Notes: generated from the sequence alone by a model not told the origin. A DNA stretch of 64,000 bases from Agrocybe praecox (GCA_964017145.1 OZ024848.1:198501-262500); one strand, 5' to 3'; numbered from the stretch's first letter, positions 12,190 to 25,553 are shown. A program made the numbers and translations.

Positions 12190-13515
12190 GGGCTTGGCTA
12201 AGTTGTGTGTACATTTAAGGCTGCTGAACGCGATACGATATTTTAGATCCCGATAAATAACTTACAAATAAGCATAAAGATAGTTTTTTACTTTTAGGTA
12301 GCAACGTAATTGTGTAAAGTATGTATATTAAATAAGAAATTTTGTCTCAGACGGCAGACGGAGCCAAAGCTCTGACTCAGGCCCACTAGATTTACCAAAC
12401 AGAGCCACTTTGAATCATGGTGGCATGGTGTAACTGCCTTGGTGACGTTCCTTAAATTTAACACCGTCTAATCTCTGAACACCGTGTCCTGAAGCTGTCG
12501 GAGGGCACTATGCATTGTGACGTAAAATAGTTACTAGCCAGACTATACGTAGCGGTGAATAATTCAGTGAATATAGATAGATGGCTGAGAAACACAGCCC
12601 CAAGGTGGCTGAACACGAAATTTATACATAAAATACCAGTTCTCCTTCGAAACGAAATTTCGAGAGTGGTCTTTGCGTACCTCCAACACTGGACCTATCT
12701 GGTCAGCCAATTTCAATCCTTGTAGAACTGCTGACAAATCGTAATAATTACGATATAACTCTATGAATCATCGCCACAAATTTTAATGTTGACGAGCAAA
12801 GGCAAACCTGTGTATGTACATAGTACTAGGCTGACAATCTATGCAATAGAACCCTTTGTTATTTATTACAAGTGGAGCTAAAACAATAGGATGTCGACAG
12901 GGATGTAAAGATCGACAAGTCCATATTATCCTCGGAGCTGATATACCGAACGACAATTCGGTGCAGACCCATGCCAAGAAGATAAATTGAACTTAAAATG
13001 AACTGGAACTTCCGGAACTCTGTTACAGGGTATAATTTACTTCCTTGGGGAAAGCCCTCTTACACTTTTCAATACCCAAGGGTATTCGGGAAGTAAATGA
13101 TAAAAAAAGTGTACAAATTTTTGACTCCATTAGCCTGTAATTAATTTTCATACTAGAGTCTTGATCACCAGTGGGATAATAAAAAACGTCTTTAAAGCAT
13201 ACCGTACGCCCGAGGTAACAGGCTATTAATACATTAACAACCCTATCAAGTGGTCACCAGTCACATGTCACATCCTGATAATTAATGAAATGCCTGAGGA
13301 AGTGCGAACTCCTGTTACTTTGGCGCCTATTGTGACCGATGGTCGTGCTGATGGGCGCCTAGTAGAAAGAGTTCGACCATAGAGCTAGCACCTTTGCCTT
13401 TAATGAATGTACAGCTGCTACATGTAGTATAAATAGGATTTATATTATCGTACACTTAATACAGATTAAACAGACCCCAACGACCCCGTCAGTAAGATTA
13501 TCAGCTCCACAAATT
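12190..13515. other. Intergenic, small hairpins
   Basis: No gene seen. Two nested inverted repeats occur at 13035-13098: ATTTACTTCC / GGAAGTAAAT enclosing AATACCC / GGGTATT at 13071-13086. These may mark the convergent 3' ends of the terpene synthase and SDR genes, though a terminator role is only a guess. Confidence 0.5.
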
Positions 13516-14963
13516 TTATAAAGCACTGCGATGTACGGGTTTGAAGCGACCTTCTTGGAGCCAGCCTCGGACTTTAAAATAATCCAGAGTATCGTTACTA
13601 ATTTCTTGAATGGTTCGATATGTCATTCCCAGTATTTCCTTTGACCTTTTAGCGTCATATGTGAACATTATGACATTTGGGAGATTAGGATCGCCACGGG
13701 GAAGGGTCCCTGAAGCGTATAAGTCAGGATGTTGCTTCCACAAAAGATCTCCTAGAAAATGAGATGTTGTCTTTCAGTTTCTCAATGAGGAATGATCATA
13801 AAATGAAGCACGAACGGAGGAGTTGCCAAGTAGTACTTCCCGAAGATACAATGATCCTTTGTCCAGAAGCAGCTTCTGTCTTCAGACATTGAACGTGTGC
13901 TTGAGCAGCGTCTTTAACGTGGACGTAGCCGAAGGAGATCTCCGCCTCTAAGACCTCCTTGGACTGTTCCGTGCAGACTGCCGTGTATATGTACTCAAGC
14001 GAAACAGGAAGGTCTTCGGGTGTTTTGAATTCTTGGAGGGGAGCCTGGAGAAACTTGAATGAACATAATGGTTTGAGAGAACCTGCAAATCAACGTACCC
14101 CCATGACATAAGGTGGAAGAACGGTCACCAAATCCCACCCTATCTCGCTTTTGTGTTGCCCATAGAATTCCCAGGCAGCTATTTATTTCAACGTTTTGTT
14201 TTCTGCCAAGTCAAGCCAAGTATAGACATACCTCGCTCAGCCAATGTCTTGGAAACAAGATACTTGACAATGAATGGTGCTCTGCTACCGGCCTTCTTCA
14301 CAAACTGTATAAATCCGTCTGCCCAGTCATTCTCGTTAAGAATAGTCGGTTTTCTGGCAAGACGTTGTAGTGTAGAGCATGATGAAGTCATGACGATCCT
14401 CTTAACTTGTGTTCTTCCCGCATGTCACACCAAAAGATCAGCTAGGAGAAATGAGGCGAAAGGGACGTACACACCCGTGCTTTAAAACGCTATTCAAGAC
14501 CCCCAAGGTACCTTGTACAGCCGGCCCAATCAACACTACATTTTCAACACAGGCTTAGTTATGGTGTGTACGAAGGAAGGGTCGAGACTTGCCCTCTGGG
14601 TCCTCTGAGTGAACTGTGACTGGTGAAGCCGTATGTACAACCGCATCCACGGACTTGACAGCTTCATCGAAGGCACCTTCCTACGAGGGACAAGAGGGTC
14701 AGAATTCGTTCCATCTGAGAGTCATGTGGGTATATTTGAGCTCAGGGTACCTTTGCCATGTCCTCCACTACAAAAAATTGCAGCCTATGTGAGGGGTACT
14801 CTTTGAATGTATCCAAGAGGTTGGCTCCCTTTGACGGTGAGCGCACCGCTCCGCGAACGTTGTATCCCTGCTCAAGGAGATTCTTCACTATCCATAAAGC
14901 GATGTATCCGTTCGCTCCAGTGACTAGAACATGTTTGAGCTGGTTGGATTCAACAGCAGGCAT
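13516..14963 (-). CDS. NAD(P)H-dependent reductase, extended SDR / GRE2-like (copy 1)
   Basis: Rossmann-fold carbonyl reductase related to methylglyoxal/cinnamoyl-CoA reductases; probably reduces a ketone or aldehyde intermediate. Exons (minus): 14963-14751, 14680-14593, 14535-14475, 14413-14232, 14178-14099, 14044-13816, 13751-13516. They encode 362 residues. The nucleotide-binding motif TGANGYIA starts near residue 14. Catalytic Tyr172-x3-Lys176 lies in KYLVSK, with Ser in VMTSS about 40 residues earlier. Intron 2 appears to use a GC donor (GCAAGT), the only option that keeps frame with the paralogue. Internal exon lengths 88, 61, 182, 80 and 229 are identical to copy 2 at 21520. It follows the terpene synthase tail-to-tail. 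Cofactor and substrate are inferred from family. Confidence 0.92.
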
Positions 14964-15214
14964 CTTCGACAGATGGTGGTAATGAGCAGAGGGTCAATGA
15001 TCGGTGTTTCTATATAACCGTACCCCTGGATCAAAACACCCGGTAGCGTGATAGGGTAGCGTGATAGCATAGCTATTTTGGTTGGAAACGGCACAACGTA
15101 GATCGTGAGATTATCTTTTGATATTTAACATAAAGCCCAGGACCGGTATAGAAGATCGAGTTAGGGTTGACCCACTTAAAAATGATTCATATAGGCGTTA
15201 TGAAAACCTCAGTG

Positions 15215-17133
15215 TTACATGATAAGATTAATCTTTTCGTCTACCTCGACGGATTTCTTCTAAAGGTGAAGACAAAAGTCAGTAGCAGTAACACATCAGC
15301 AGCGACAGTGGGCACCATACCTTGCTAACGTGTGTGGCGGCTGATACAGCTGTTCTTGATGTCGAGATGTCGCCAGCAGCCCTGAATATGGACATTGCTA
15401 CAGCAGATCCGCCTTCTACTGCGTGTAAATCTCTTTTGGGCCGCATTGATTGACGAGAATTTAAACTGAAAGGTGCGGTCAGCGTTAATGACTGTAAATC
15501 AATGAATCAATTTAACACACGTAGCTAGCATTGAATTCGTGTATACTAGACAAGTCCCAAGTGAGTCAGTATTTAGCGACATAGTGTATCAAAGGGGGTC
15601 TTACTGTTTCCTACGACTTGGAAAACGGCCAAGTATCTTAAGTCATTTGCCGTTGTTACCTGTAGCGCGGCAGGATGAGAATACCTCTGTTTTAAATTAG
15701 AGAGCCTCGTACAAAAATAACTACGAGTATATCAAATGCGCTGGAAAGCATGTTGCCTTGAGTATAGGATCTTCAATCTTAAACATAAATTTCGGGACTT
15801 ACCTCGTAAGAATTCCGTTGTTTATGGTGTACGCCATGAGTTTATTGATGATATTGTCGGTACTAGATCATAAATGCTTCAGCTTGGAGGATTGACTAAT
15901 CTAACGGTGATTCATCTGATTGACCTCCGAATTCCCGAGCGGCTTCCGTGTAAATAGAACGAAAGTACAGCGGATATCAAGATATCGGTACCCGCCGCCA
16001 ATGCGAGCGACGATTGAGCAAGTTTCTTGTTAGGCATCAGTTCAGGGAGAAGCTCGGCCAGAAATGAATATATTTACAGAGATATCGCTCTTGTTGAATT
16101 CCGAGTAGAATTGCAGCTGAAATCTGTGGATAAGGTTTAACAAGGGCACATGTATAATACAAAAAGAGATATACATACGCTCTAACTTCAATGCCTAGGT
16201 GATAGTAGTGATTATATTCCTAAATTACGAGAATATCAATTAGGCAGCGCACATACCAATGCTTGTTCCTGAATGTAATTTAAATGACGCAATGAGGAAC
16301 AGTCATCACAAAGGAGATCATACCAAGATTAGAAAATGCCAGAATTACCTGCACACGGCGGTAATTTGGTCATTAGTCAAGTGATGGGATGTCATTACTC
16401 GAAGCTGACGCATACTAGTAGGAGAGAGAGAGCAATGTTCTTGTTGCTAACTGTAGCACAATAGCGCGATGAGTACAATGAAATGGTGAGGAAAATATTA
16501 CGGCAAGTACCGAGATAGATACGTCGTATATAAAAAAGGTGCACCAGCAATATGATTGCAGACTGAGCGAGATTTTTTATGAATAGGTCATTTTCTGTAA
16601 AGATCAAAAACGTACCGACGACACCAGCGTCATCTATAATGTAGAGAAATACTTAATCAGCACTCGACCTGTTGATTTAGACATGGGGAAAAGACAAACT
16701 GTGGCTGACCAAACCGCTTTACGCAGCGCTACTGGGTTCATGTAATTGGTTACGAGGTAGTAATAGATTGCATGAACACTAAACACCGAGTGCAGTGTCT
16801 CAAGAATTCTGCAATATGCTTAAGCCTAAGAGCTCGGCTGATCGCATGAAAACATACAGGAGCAGGATCACCTATACCAGACTTAAGCTTAAAAGGCATT
16901 AGTGGGCTGGGGATTCAATTTGTTCACTCACAGAGCCTTTAATAATCGTTCCATCGGAGGGATAATTCTGAAAGTAGAGAAATGCTTGCAGAACGGTCAC
17001 GCCATATAGCCTAGACAGATCATATATTAATATTTAACGACCTTCGGTCAATAAGCTCAACATACACTGAAGAGAACACTACACCGATGAGGAGCGCACC
17101 AATGGTCCTCGTCAAATCTATAGTAGGCGCCAT
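15215..17133 (-). CDS. DUF6534-family seven-helix membrane protein (copy a)
   Basis: Integral membrane protein of unknown function, family widely expanded in agaricomycetes. ATG at 17133 begins MAPTIDLTRTIGALLIGVVF. It is followed by family blocks YGVTVLQAFLYFQNY, the SVFSVHAIYYYLV region, AIILLVHLFYIRRIYLG and SLALAAGTDILI with S-F-Y-L-H-x-S-R-S-G. Next come the TxTIINKLMAYTINNGILT-type block and a C-terminal LNSRQSM. Exon layout matches the fully solved copy at 45865, so about 17 exons. The 3' end is less sure: I place it at 15215 after splicing SK to KKSVEVDEK; reading through would stop at 15279. Upstream DNA resembles that of copy b, showing a recent tandem duplication. Confidence 0.82.
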
Positions 17134-18129
17134 TCGAATGATCTTGCCCTGTTAACGTGTACCAGTCGATTCAATGAAGCGAAGCGAAGAATGGCAAGGC
17201 TGGCATAAGTCTATAGAACTGGTTGTCTTATGATATATGAAACGATTTTTATTTCTCAGGACATGGGCCATGGGGTAACCAAGTACGCGTGGGTATGAGC
17301 GACTGTCAAGACCAAATGCATCACTGATGGCGCAGTCGTTACTCTTGAGTAATGACTTGGACATTAAGAGCCAAAATAAGCTGGTGCAGGCGCTAATACA
17401 TTACTTGACTTCGGCCTCGTTCTTATACTATATCAATATCATTTGAGACGCTTGCAACCTATCAATTCATCCAAAAGGAGTCTCCTATGCTGTCCGGTGT
17501 GTAAACGAATACGGATCCCAGATATTTCACCTACCCGATAGAATAAATGCGCAAAAATAGCTGCTTTTATATTGAATGATTACTTATCGATATCAGTGTT
17601 AGATATCCCACACCTATCATGATGCAGCCCTGGTTCCAAAATAGTAGAAGGAGCACAAGTTGAGGCTAGCGACAGACTATGCGGATGACAGAAATCTCCT
17701 GACCACAATGATCTTCTGGTATCCATTTTATTAATCTCTTTTGTGTGATAAGAAATAACATCCCCATGCCCGAACAGCAAGGCGTTTACTAGCCGTCGTT
17801 GACAGCGGTAGTTGGCTTATATGGCAATTTCGGCACAGTTTCTGAGCGCGCTGATGTTGAAGGCAAAAATAAAAGTCGACCGTTGACACACGGGTGACCT
17901 GGCCCGCTACTCCTTTGAGATTTAACTCTGTCCGTGTCTGCGTTTACTCGTGTCACGAAATCCCTGCTGCGAATTTTTTTGCCTGTCGTCTGTCACATCC
18001 TATAATTTTACAGGTCAGGAAAATGCAAAGAATTCGATGACATGCTTGGGGAAATGCTTCGCAAAAAATACAAAAAATCACACTTGGGTAGAACAAGGGA
18101 TCTCAGCCCTACACATGGCAAATATTCTT
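17134..18129. other. Intergenic; duplicated promoter region
   Basis: No gene accepted. The 200 bases upstream of copy a (about 17150-17350) align by eye with those upstream of copy b (about 20110-20290). Shared words include GGCGAAGCGA-like, TTATGATATA, CGTGGGTATGA and TGATGGCGC. This implies the promoter was copied with the gene. Confidence 0.55.
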
Positions 18130-20098
18130 CTAATCGACGCCAATATCGAGCGATTCCGGCTAAAGATGCGGGAGGAAGAGTCAGAACCAGAGCACAATAG
18201 CTATTGGCTACGCTTCTTACCTTGCTATAGTCTTTCATCACAACCGCCGTTCTTGATGCTGAAATATGCTGGCCTTTAATTTTGAACGTTGACATTGCCA
18301 CACCGGATCCAAGTCCCCCTTCGACTGTGAGGGTCTCTTTCCCAGCTCGGATCGATCGACGCGAATTTAACCTAAAAACGCTGAAGTTGAAATAATCTGA
18401 ATATTAACTGAGGAAAAGGGTAATTCGTACGTAGCCAACATTGAGTTCGTATATACTTCAAAAAAATGTTTATACGTTTATACGTAAGTGCTGATTTGAA
18501 GTTTCTGAAATTAACGACTTACAGTTTCCGACAACCTGAAAAACAGCCAGGTATCTCAGGTCGTTGGCTGCTGTTACCGTGAGCTATATATATTATTTAT
18601 AAAAAGCTCAAATCCCAAGAACAGAAGACGTACGAAGAGGATCAAAACGATAATATCGAAGGCGCTGGATAACATTATTTTTAGTTTTAAGCACCAAGAA
18701 AAGAGCATATAGTTACCTCGTTAGAATCCCATTATGTATGGTGTATGCCATCAATGTGTTGATAAGAGTATCAGTACTGCATCAGGAGCTGATTACCTTC
18801 TCGAACTAGACAATAATTTTGAGGACAAACTGACCTACGCAACCCTGACCGACTCCTGTGTAAATAATAGGACAATACACCTGATATCAGGATGTCGTTG
18901 AGAGCTGCTGTTATAAGTGCCGTTTGCGAGAGTTTCTATTTGGCTGTTAGAAAAATAAACTCTTGCGGGAGATGCCAAGATTTACAGTGACGTCATTGTC
19001 ATTGAATTTCGAGTAGAGTTGCAGTTGAAACCTGTCCGTATTTGTATAAAATGTAAGTATGATTTTGAAATATACGATATAAAGCGTCTACATACGCTCT
19101 GACCGCTATGGCTAACAGATTATATAGGGATATTAGACATCGTGAATAACCATAAAAAGGGTTAGATTCTGGACATACCAATGCTTGTTCCTGAGTGGAG
19201 GGCGTCAGCACACGCAGTGGAAAATAACAGTCGATACATTCGTACCCAGATTACTAAGAGCTAGAATTAACTACAGAAAATAAAGGCAATCATGAGCTAA
19301 TTCTCAGCAGGGAATGCAATATAGGTCGTACCAGGGGAACCATCAAAACGATTCTCTTGTTGCTGACTGGGGTGAAATGAAGTCCTTCAGGACACCGATA
19401 GAATTAAAGTGGCACTGTACGTACCATGGTAGACCCGTCTGATATAAAATAAGTGAACAGGAAATATAATTCCTGCCTGTGAATCGCCTGATTAATCGGG
19501 TCTGGTGTACTTGTTCTTTTTTCTTTTTTTTTTTTAAAAAAAAAGGGCTTACCGACGATACAAGTGTCAACTATTACACAGGACATCACACTCAGCTCAG
19601 CCATCTTGCTGATTTGTACAAAGTAGAGCACTAACCGTGGCCGACCAAACCGCCTTTTCCAGTGCCAGTGGATTCATGTAGTTGCTAACGAGGTAGTAGT
19701 AAATTGCGTGAACGCTAAAGACCGAGTGTAGCGTCTCAACAACTCTAAAACCCGCTCTGTCAGATTAAATGAATAAGAGGATGGCGGAGAGAAGCTTTAC
19801 AATAGCAAGGTCACCTGTATGAGTCGTATCAGTCATAAGAGACGGTATTGCACACAATCATAATCTAACACCGTGTACTCACAGAACACTTGATAAGAAT
19901 CCCATCCGACGCGTAGTTCTGAAAGTAGAGAAATGCCTGCAAAATAGTCACCCCATACAACCTAGAGTGAGGCCATGTTAGTTAATACCGGCTCACTATA
20001 CCCCCTAAAAACACATACACGGAAGAGAATACGACGCCAACGAGGAGAGCACCAATGGTCTTCGTCAGATCAATAGCGGGTATTGGTATTGTCGCCAT
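18130..20098 (-). CDS. DUF6534-family seven-helix membrane protein (copy b)
   Basis: Closest relative of copy a. ATG at 20098 begins MATIPIPAIDLTKTIGALLV. Then come LYGVTILQAFLYFQNY, a VFSVHAIYYYLVSNYMNP block, a short MTLVSS-like micro-exon, IIFPVHLFYIRRVYHG, the GTSIG micro-exon and an LNSRRSIR C-terminal segment. A run of T/A at about 19510-19550 sits inside an intron. The last coding exon is uncertain: two possible acceptors give tails ending near 18130 or slightly below. The protein should have seven transmembrane helices with a short hydrophilic C-terminus. Function unknown. Neighbours are its duplicate and SDR copy 2. Confidence 0.8.
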
Positions 20099-21519
20099 TA
20101 ATGAAGAACCTTTAGGCGAAGCGAGGGATGACAAGGAAATTATGAATGGGATTGGTTAGTTTATGATATAAGAAACACATTTCTCAAGGTATGGCCCAAG
20201 GTTGTAACTTTGCCTGACAGGAACCGTGGGTATGATGGTGATGCACAATGATTCCTGCAACATTGATGGCGCTGTAATAAATCCTTCTTGAAAGATCATG
20301 CATATCATGCATCTAACTTCATCAAAAGGATTCTAAATAAGCGAGCGTGAGCGCTAATCTCAATATTGGCTTGACGCACCCTTCATAGTTGTAATGCAGT
20401 TTTCGAACATCCGATTGCGTAAAGATAAAGACGAAGGAGCACTATGCTCGTGGCTCTGACACTTGCTCCTGCGTGATCCCGGAATATGCGAAACGTTGCG
20501 TAAATCCATCACTGCAACCATTGAAATTTCCCTGGTCTCATACTGATACGGTAACGATATGATAGACCCCTCGAGCACAAATAGATGCAGATAGATGACT
20601 GATACATACGTTGGTGTTGATGATGGCAAACATCCCAATGATCCCAGAGTCACCATATTTTGTCCTACAAAATCCCATTGAGTTGATCGACGACTGTACG
20701 AGGACGACAGAAACCTATGTAAAGAGACCTTGCCAGCATTGCCGCACTCTCCTTCTGGGCGGCGAAAGAACATGCGCAGTGAGTGGGTGGGCAGCGGTAA
20801 GTCTATTAACCCGAAATTTGGATGTCCATATGGTTCCGAGATACAGCATCGAAGAACTTGACGCACAAAGAAAGGAAGAAAAAAGCGACCACTTTTGTAT
20901 TAAAACGGACGTTCTATGCTCGCTCGAGGAATGCGATTTCCCATGGATCTTTTCATCTTAAAAGTCCATGAAAGGTAGTTCCAAGTGACAAAATTACCAC
21001 GTACCTCAGTTGAGATATATTTAACGCAGAAAATCAAGGTACAAGATCACCTTGAGAAAAACTGAGAGAACACATGAAAGGAAGAGCTGAATGAAGACAG
21101 GTGTCTCTTGAAGACGAAATCGGACCTAATCGGACAACTGTCAAGAAACCGATCCGTCAAAGCTCCGAGGCGCCTTGTTTGTCTATAATTGGCTGTGGCA
21201 TTGAAGTGGCAGTGCAGCAAAAAATTCAAATGCTTATCGCTAGCTGTCCCATAACCATCGATTAACTCAAGATTGACTCTTAAATTTGCCTTGATACCCC
21301 AACGCTCGCAGTCGCTCATCTCATGCAAAACTGAGCGTGATGCTAGCCACGAATAATGAACACAATAATGCTTAACTTTCCACACAATGGTTCAGATGAT
21401 TCAATTCGCATTTTTATTCGTCCGTAAGTAATTCGTTAAACATTCGCATTTCATAAACGTGATGTGGTCCTTTTAGCTAAATTCCGTTCAGTTTGGTATC
21501 AATGCCACAAAAACGTAAT
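20099..21519. other. Intergenic with unrecognised ORFs
   Basis: A 168-codon frame on the minus strand (20360-20866) overlaps a 116-codon plus frame (20611-20961). The minus region contains a patch reading SGIIGMFAIINTN in another frame that looks protein-like, but no coherent gene could be built and no family was recognised. It may hold a decayed gene. Confidence 0.35.
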
Positions 21520-22956
21520 TTAAGCGCTGGTGAATCGACCTTCTGGGAACCAACCCTTTGGCTTCATGTATTCCACCGTTTCAGAGACGATTTCATCGAT
21601 GGTTCGGTATGTCATTCCGAGAAGAGCCTTCGATCTGTCGGCCTTGTAGTTGAAAATTACGAAAGCGTTGATATCGGCATAGCCGGGGAAGAGTCTTCCA
21701 GAGGTGTACAGCTCGGGTTCCTTGGCGCGAAGGTTGTCGCCTAGAGAAAGAGAAGAGATTGTTAGCAAATGTGCAGAGGTACGCGATGGGGTCTCAGGAG
21801 ATAAAGAGTTTACTCACGAACTGCCTTCCAGGTGGTACTGCCTGAAGCGATGATGATTCTCTGGCCTGCAACACCGTCTGCACCCAGAGTCTTAACATGC
21901 GCGTCGGCCACATCCTTTACGTGGACGTAGCCGAAGGACCTTTCGGCTTCGATCGCCTCCCTGGGTTGTTCCATGGCGACTGACTTGTAGAAAAGACCGA
22001 GGGACAATGGGAGCTCCTTGGGGCTCTTGAAGACTTGCAGAGGAGCCTGGGAATAACTTCGATTAGACCATTGGTCGAAGAGAGAAACGAATGGAAACAT
22101 ACACCCATAACGTTAGGGGGGAGAAGAGTCGTCAGGTCCCATTGGACCTCACTTTTGTGTTGCTCGTAGAACTCCCAAGCAGCTGTGGGTTTTTGTCGTT
22201 AATTCTCGGCCAATCACATGCAATGAAGATAGGATAGACGCACCTTTCTCGGCCAAAGCTTTCGACACGAGATATTTGACAATGAAAGGAGCCTGGCTAC
22301 CAACTGCCTTGACGTATTGGATGAATTGTTCTGCCCAGTCGCTCTCGTCGAACGTAACTGGCTCGGTTACGTTGCGGTGAAGAGATGCGCAGGAGGAAGT
22401 GATAATGATCCTCTTGATGTTCGATCTATCATAAAAAGGTAGATGATCAATTAATGACCGACGATAACTTGGAAAGACACCATACCCATGGGATAAAGCA
22501 CTCTTCAAAACGCTGACTGTTCCCTCAACGGCAGGCTTGACGATCTCTAAAAGTAAGGAAAGGATTTAGATTCAACTCTTAAATAAAACGAGAACGCGAA
22601 ACTCACGGTCAACATCTTCGGATGCGGCAGTGACTGGCGAAGCAGTGTGGAGAACAGCGTCTACTGATACGACAGCAGCATCGAAGGCACCATCCTAGAA
22701 AAAAGGATCAGACATCGCGCCCTGCAATAATTTCAGGATCGTTTACCTTTGTGATGTCTTCAACAATCGCAAATTCAACCTTTCCTGGGTAGTCCTTGAA
22801 GGTCTCCACGAGTTGTTGTCCTTTTGCTTCAGACCTCACGGTACCGCGAACTTTGTATCCTTGTTCAAGGAGATTCTTCACGATCCATAGCGCAATGTAT
22901 CCATTGGCGCCGGTCACAAGAACGAGTTTGGATTGGTTGGCTGCGACAACAGGCAT
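21520..22956 (-). CDS. NAD(P)H-dependent reductase, extended SDR / GRE2-like (copy 2)
   Basis: Paralogue of the reductase at 13516. Exons (minus): 22956-22747, 22694-22607, 22546-22486, 22425-22244, 22182-22103, 22046-21818, 21740-21520. They encode 356 residues with all phases consistent. [20 protein letters not shown] near the N-terminus binds the dinucleotide. Catalytic Tyr171-x3-Lys175 lies in KYLVSK, and the ITSSC strand carries the active-site Ser. [13 protein letters not shown] is the conserved C-terminal substrate-domain strand. Codon choice is more GC-rich at third positions than in copy 1. All introns are GT-AG, unlike copy 1. Together the two copies flank DUF6534 copies a and b. 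Probable reductive tailoring enzyme; substrate unknown. Confidence 0.94.
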
Positions 22957-24153
22957 GTTTGAGATGAAAAAGGTGATTGGGTGATTGGGTTATGGAAACT
23001 GAAGGATGGAAAGTGGACCATGCTTTTATACGATGAACATAAACATATCCTGATTTGGCACGATCATCTAATCTCTTGACAAATATAGCATGGGAAAATG
23101 AGACATTATTAGAACATCGTCAAATCACCAGCACTGTCACAGCAATGTTAAATCCGAGCCACTCGGAGCCAGGTATAAGTCCATATTCCATCTCTTCTTT
23201 TGGGACACTGATGGGCGAATACGAGTACTCTCCATACTAAGATCTTAGAAATCCATAGTCACCATGCATTACTGACAGTAGCAAGTCATATTTGAATGGG
23301 AGTTATTCAGCTGGAAATGGAGAAAGGACGGTATGAGCACTCATACACACACAGGGATCCACGACAACAGACCGAGATGAAATGGCATCTCCGGGTAATA
23401 CTATGAGGCCCCAATGAACAAGGAATGGATATCAGAGAGCGCCCAGTGGCGATCGCTCTAGAGTAGACCTGATAAGTCATCCAGGGGTCCAAGCTGAGCA
23501 GTTCCGCCTCGAAAGTTCAACCCGGCGTTACCCCCGTTGAAATGCACTGAATGGGTTCATAAGCAATGCTCTGCGAAAGGACCAAATCAGAGAATCAGGA
23601 CGCATATCAACCTTCTTTACTCATCCCTCTTCCCGATATAATTCCTTACATCAGGTTGCAATTTGACACGCACCACCCGCTCACTCCACCCTAGATCCCC
23701 TCCCCCTGCCTTATCACCCGAGTTTTTTGTTCGGCACTGTTCCAAATAGAGTTAACTAGCCAGTTGAAGAGCATTTTCCTTGACGATATCTTAATTAGCG
23801 ATGGTTTGAGGGTGTTCTTTTGTCTTCTGTTCTAGCATAAGATACTGTCGCGACGTAAACGTCAACTTCGGTTGAATCCATCCATCATCCCTGTCGTCGA
23901 TCATCCATCACCTTTTGATTTGTCGGTGGGGAATGGGGCCTCAGAACACTGCTTACATACGCGAGGACAGCCCCGACTTTCCCAATTCTTCATATGAGCA
24001 AACCTACTTAGGAGACGGATTCTCTGGCGCGGGAAATTCTGCACAGATATTTAATTGAACAAACATTTTTTTAACTTTGATATTATTAGAAGGCGATAAT
24101 CTTCATTAGTTAGATCAACAGACAAACTCGTGATGTAGTCACCCATGTAGTCC
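22957..24153. other. Intergenic, no gene recognised
   Basis: Only short frames without family resemblance. Contains the promoter of SDR copy 2 (right of 22956) and the 3' side of the hydrolase gene. Confidence 0.55.
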
Positions 24154-25553
24154 CTACAGCTTCGACGTCTCAATCCATTCTCTGACCTTTCCAGTATAAA
24201 GGATGTCCTTCAAGGCTTCGGCTAAAAGATTGGGTCTTTCTTGGACGACCTATGAAAACAGTATGGTTACTATACACTCATAGTGATTACCATAGCTGCT
24301 GCAGCTCACCAGGTGTCCTGCTCCTTTAACGCGTCTCACTGATGCCAAGACTCTGCCTGCCGCTGGGTCATGTAAAGTATCTTGAACCTCTCTGGAGCTA
24401 CAAACATGGACGTTCAGACAAAAATTTAGGCTGATCAATGGTGAGACAGGCTACTTACAACATATCGTTTCGCTTTCCGTATACAGCATGGAATGGAATA
24501 ATACGCATGGTTTTGTTGAGGACGCTGACAGCAGCGAGAGTCGCAGGTTGTGCCGTGACATAGGTTGCTGCTTCATGCGCAGGGCTACAGATCAGCACAA
24601 CGCCTTCCTTCTCGTCATTAAATGGTGTAGGGAGAGGCCTCAATCCATGCTCCTATCACGAAAACTGGGATTCACACCACAATCGCCTAGAGATTACAAG
24701 GTCGATAACATACCGTATAGAGCTCAAAAACACGGGGGTCCCAGATTTTCCATGGAAAGCGCTCCTTCAAGTAGACGTGGGCTGCCTCCTTGCTCTTCCA
24801 AACAGAGCGGCGAGATGCTGTTGTCTTTGCCACAATCTTATACATATCTGTCATGTTACCTAACATTTCTGGGGCATAGAGCGGCGCGTCAACGAGTATG
24901 ACCATGTCGAAGGGTGCTGCCTTGGGTGATTCGAAGCAGTCAATCGCACATACACTACAGGATCATCAGTATCAAAACGTGTTTAAATGTAGAGGCAAAT
25001 GCATACATTCCAGTAGCACCAGCTGAGTGTCCTACTAAAACAACCTTTTGTACCCCCTTCGTTATAACACCAAGAAGCCCTGAGCGGCATAGAGAAGCAA
25101 ATGCCTCGCCATAGTCGCGAATATCTATCATAAAGGAAGTAATTGAGCCACAGCCCAGCGCCTGAGAGTCATAGACACATACTCAACAGGTCTGGCTTCT
25201 TAGAGAATAGCTCGTCATTCAGTGCTGCCGACTCTCCATGATTTTGACAGTCCACCGCCCAAGCTTCAAGGACGCGTGTGTTGCTCTCATTGCCTTGGTC
25301 GCACTTGAAGAGATGGTCGATTGTAGGCTCCCAAAGCTCTTTATCTGCAATATTTCTGCGTCAGGATGCAGATACTAAAGGTTTTACGCTCAAATAACAT
25401 ACGAAGTCCGCTTCCGTGTGCAAACAAGAGGATGAATCCAGCGTCTTGGACCTTTCGCTCATACGATGGAGGACGGTAGCGGTTGGCTCTTGCCTTCATA
25501 ACGTCTTCGCCACTACCTGTGGTCAGCACGAAGCGATCGACGATAGTAGCCAT
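24154..25553 (-). CDS. Alpha/beta-hydrolase with peroxisomal SKL tail (copy 1)
   Basis: Serine hydrolase resembling the AKT2-like hydrolases of fungal specialised-metabolite clusters. Exons (minus): 25553-25403, 25344-25183, 25124-25007, 24954-24714, 24652-24459, 24397-24310, 24249-24154. They encode 349 residues. Oxyanion-side HGSG is near residue 46. The nucleophile elbow GHSAG has Ser138. The family DYxEA and ILVDxPxxxPE blocks are present, and the catalytic-His region GAGHLV has His317. The last three residues are SKL, a canonical type 1 peroxisome-targeting signal. Such enzymes probably cleave acyl or CoA esters in the peroxisome (inference). Its exon pattern matches copy 2 at 37716. The MFS exporter lies about 600 bases away. 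Confidence 0.93.

Noticed and set aside
17950..18301. 109-codon plus ORF opposite the 3' end of DUF6534 copy b
   Set aside because: Lies antisense to the last exon of a supported gene.
20360..20961. 168-codon minus and 116-codon plus overlapping ORFs
   Set aside because: Mutually overlapping, unlike any family known to me; a protein-like patch lies in a third frame, so at best a decayed gene.
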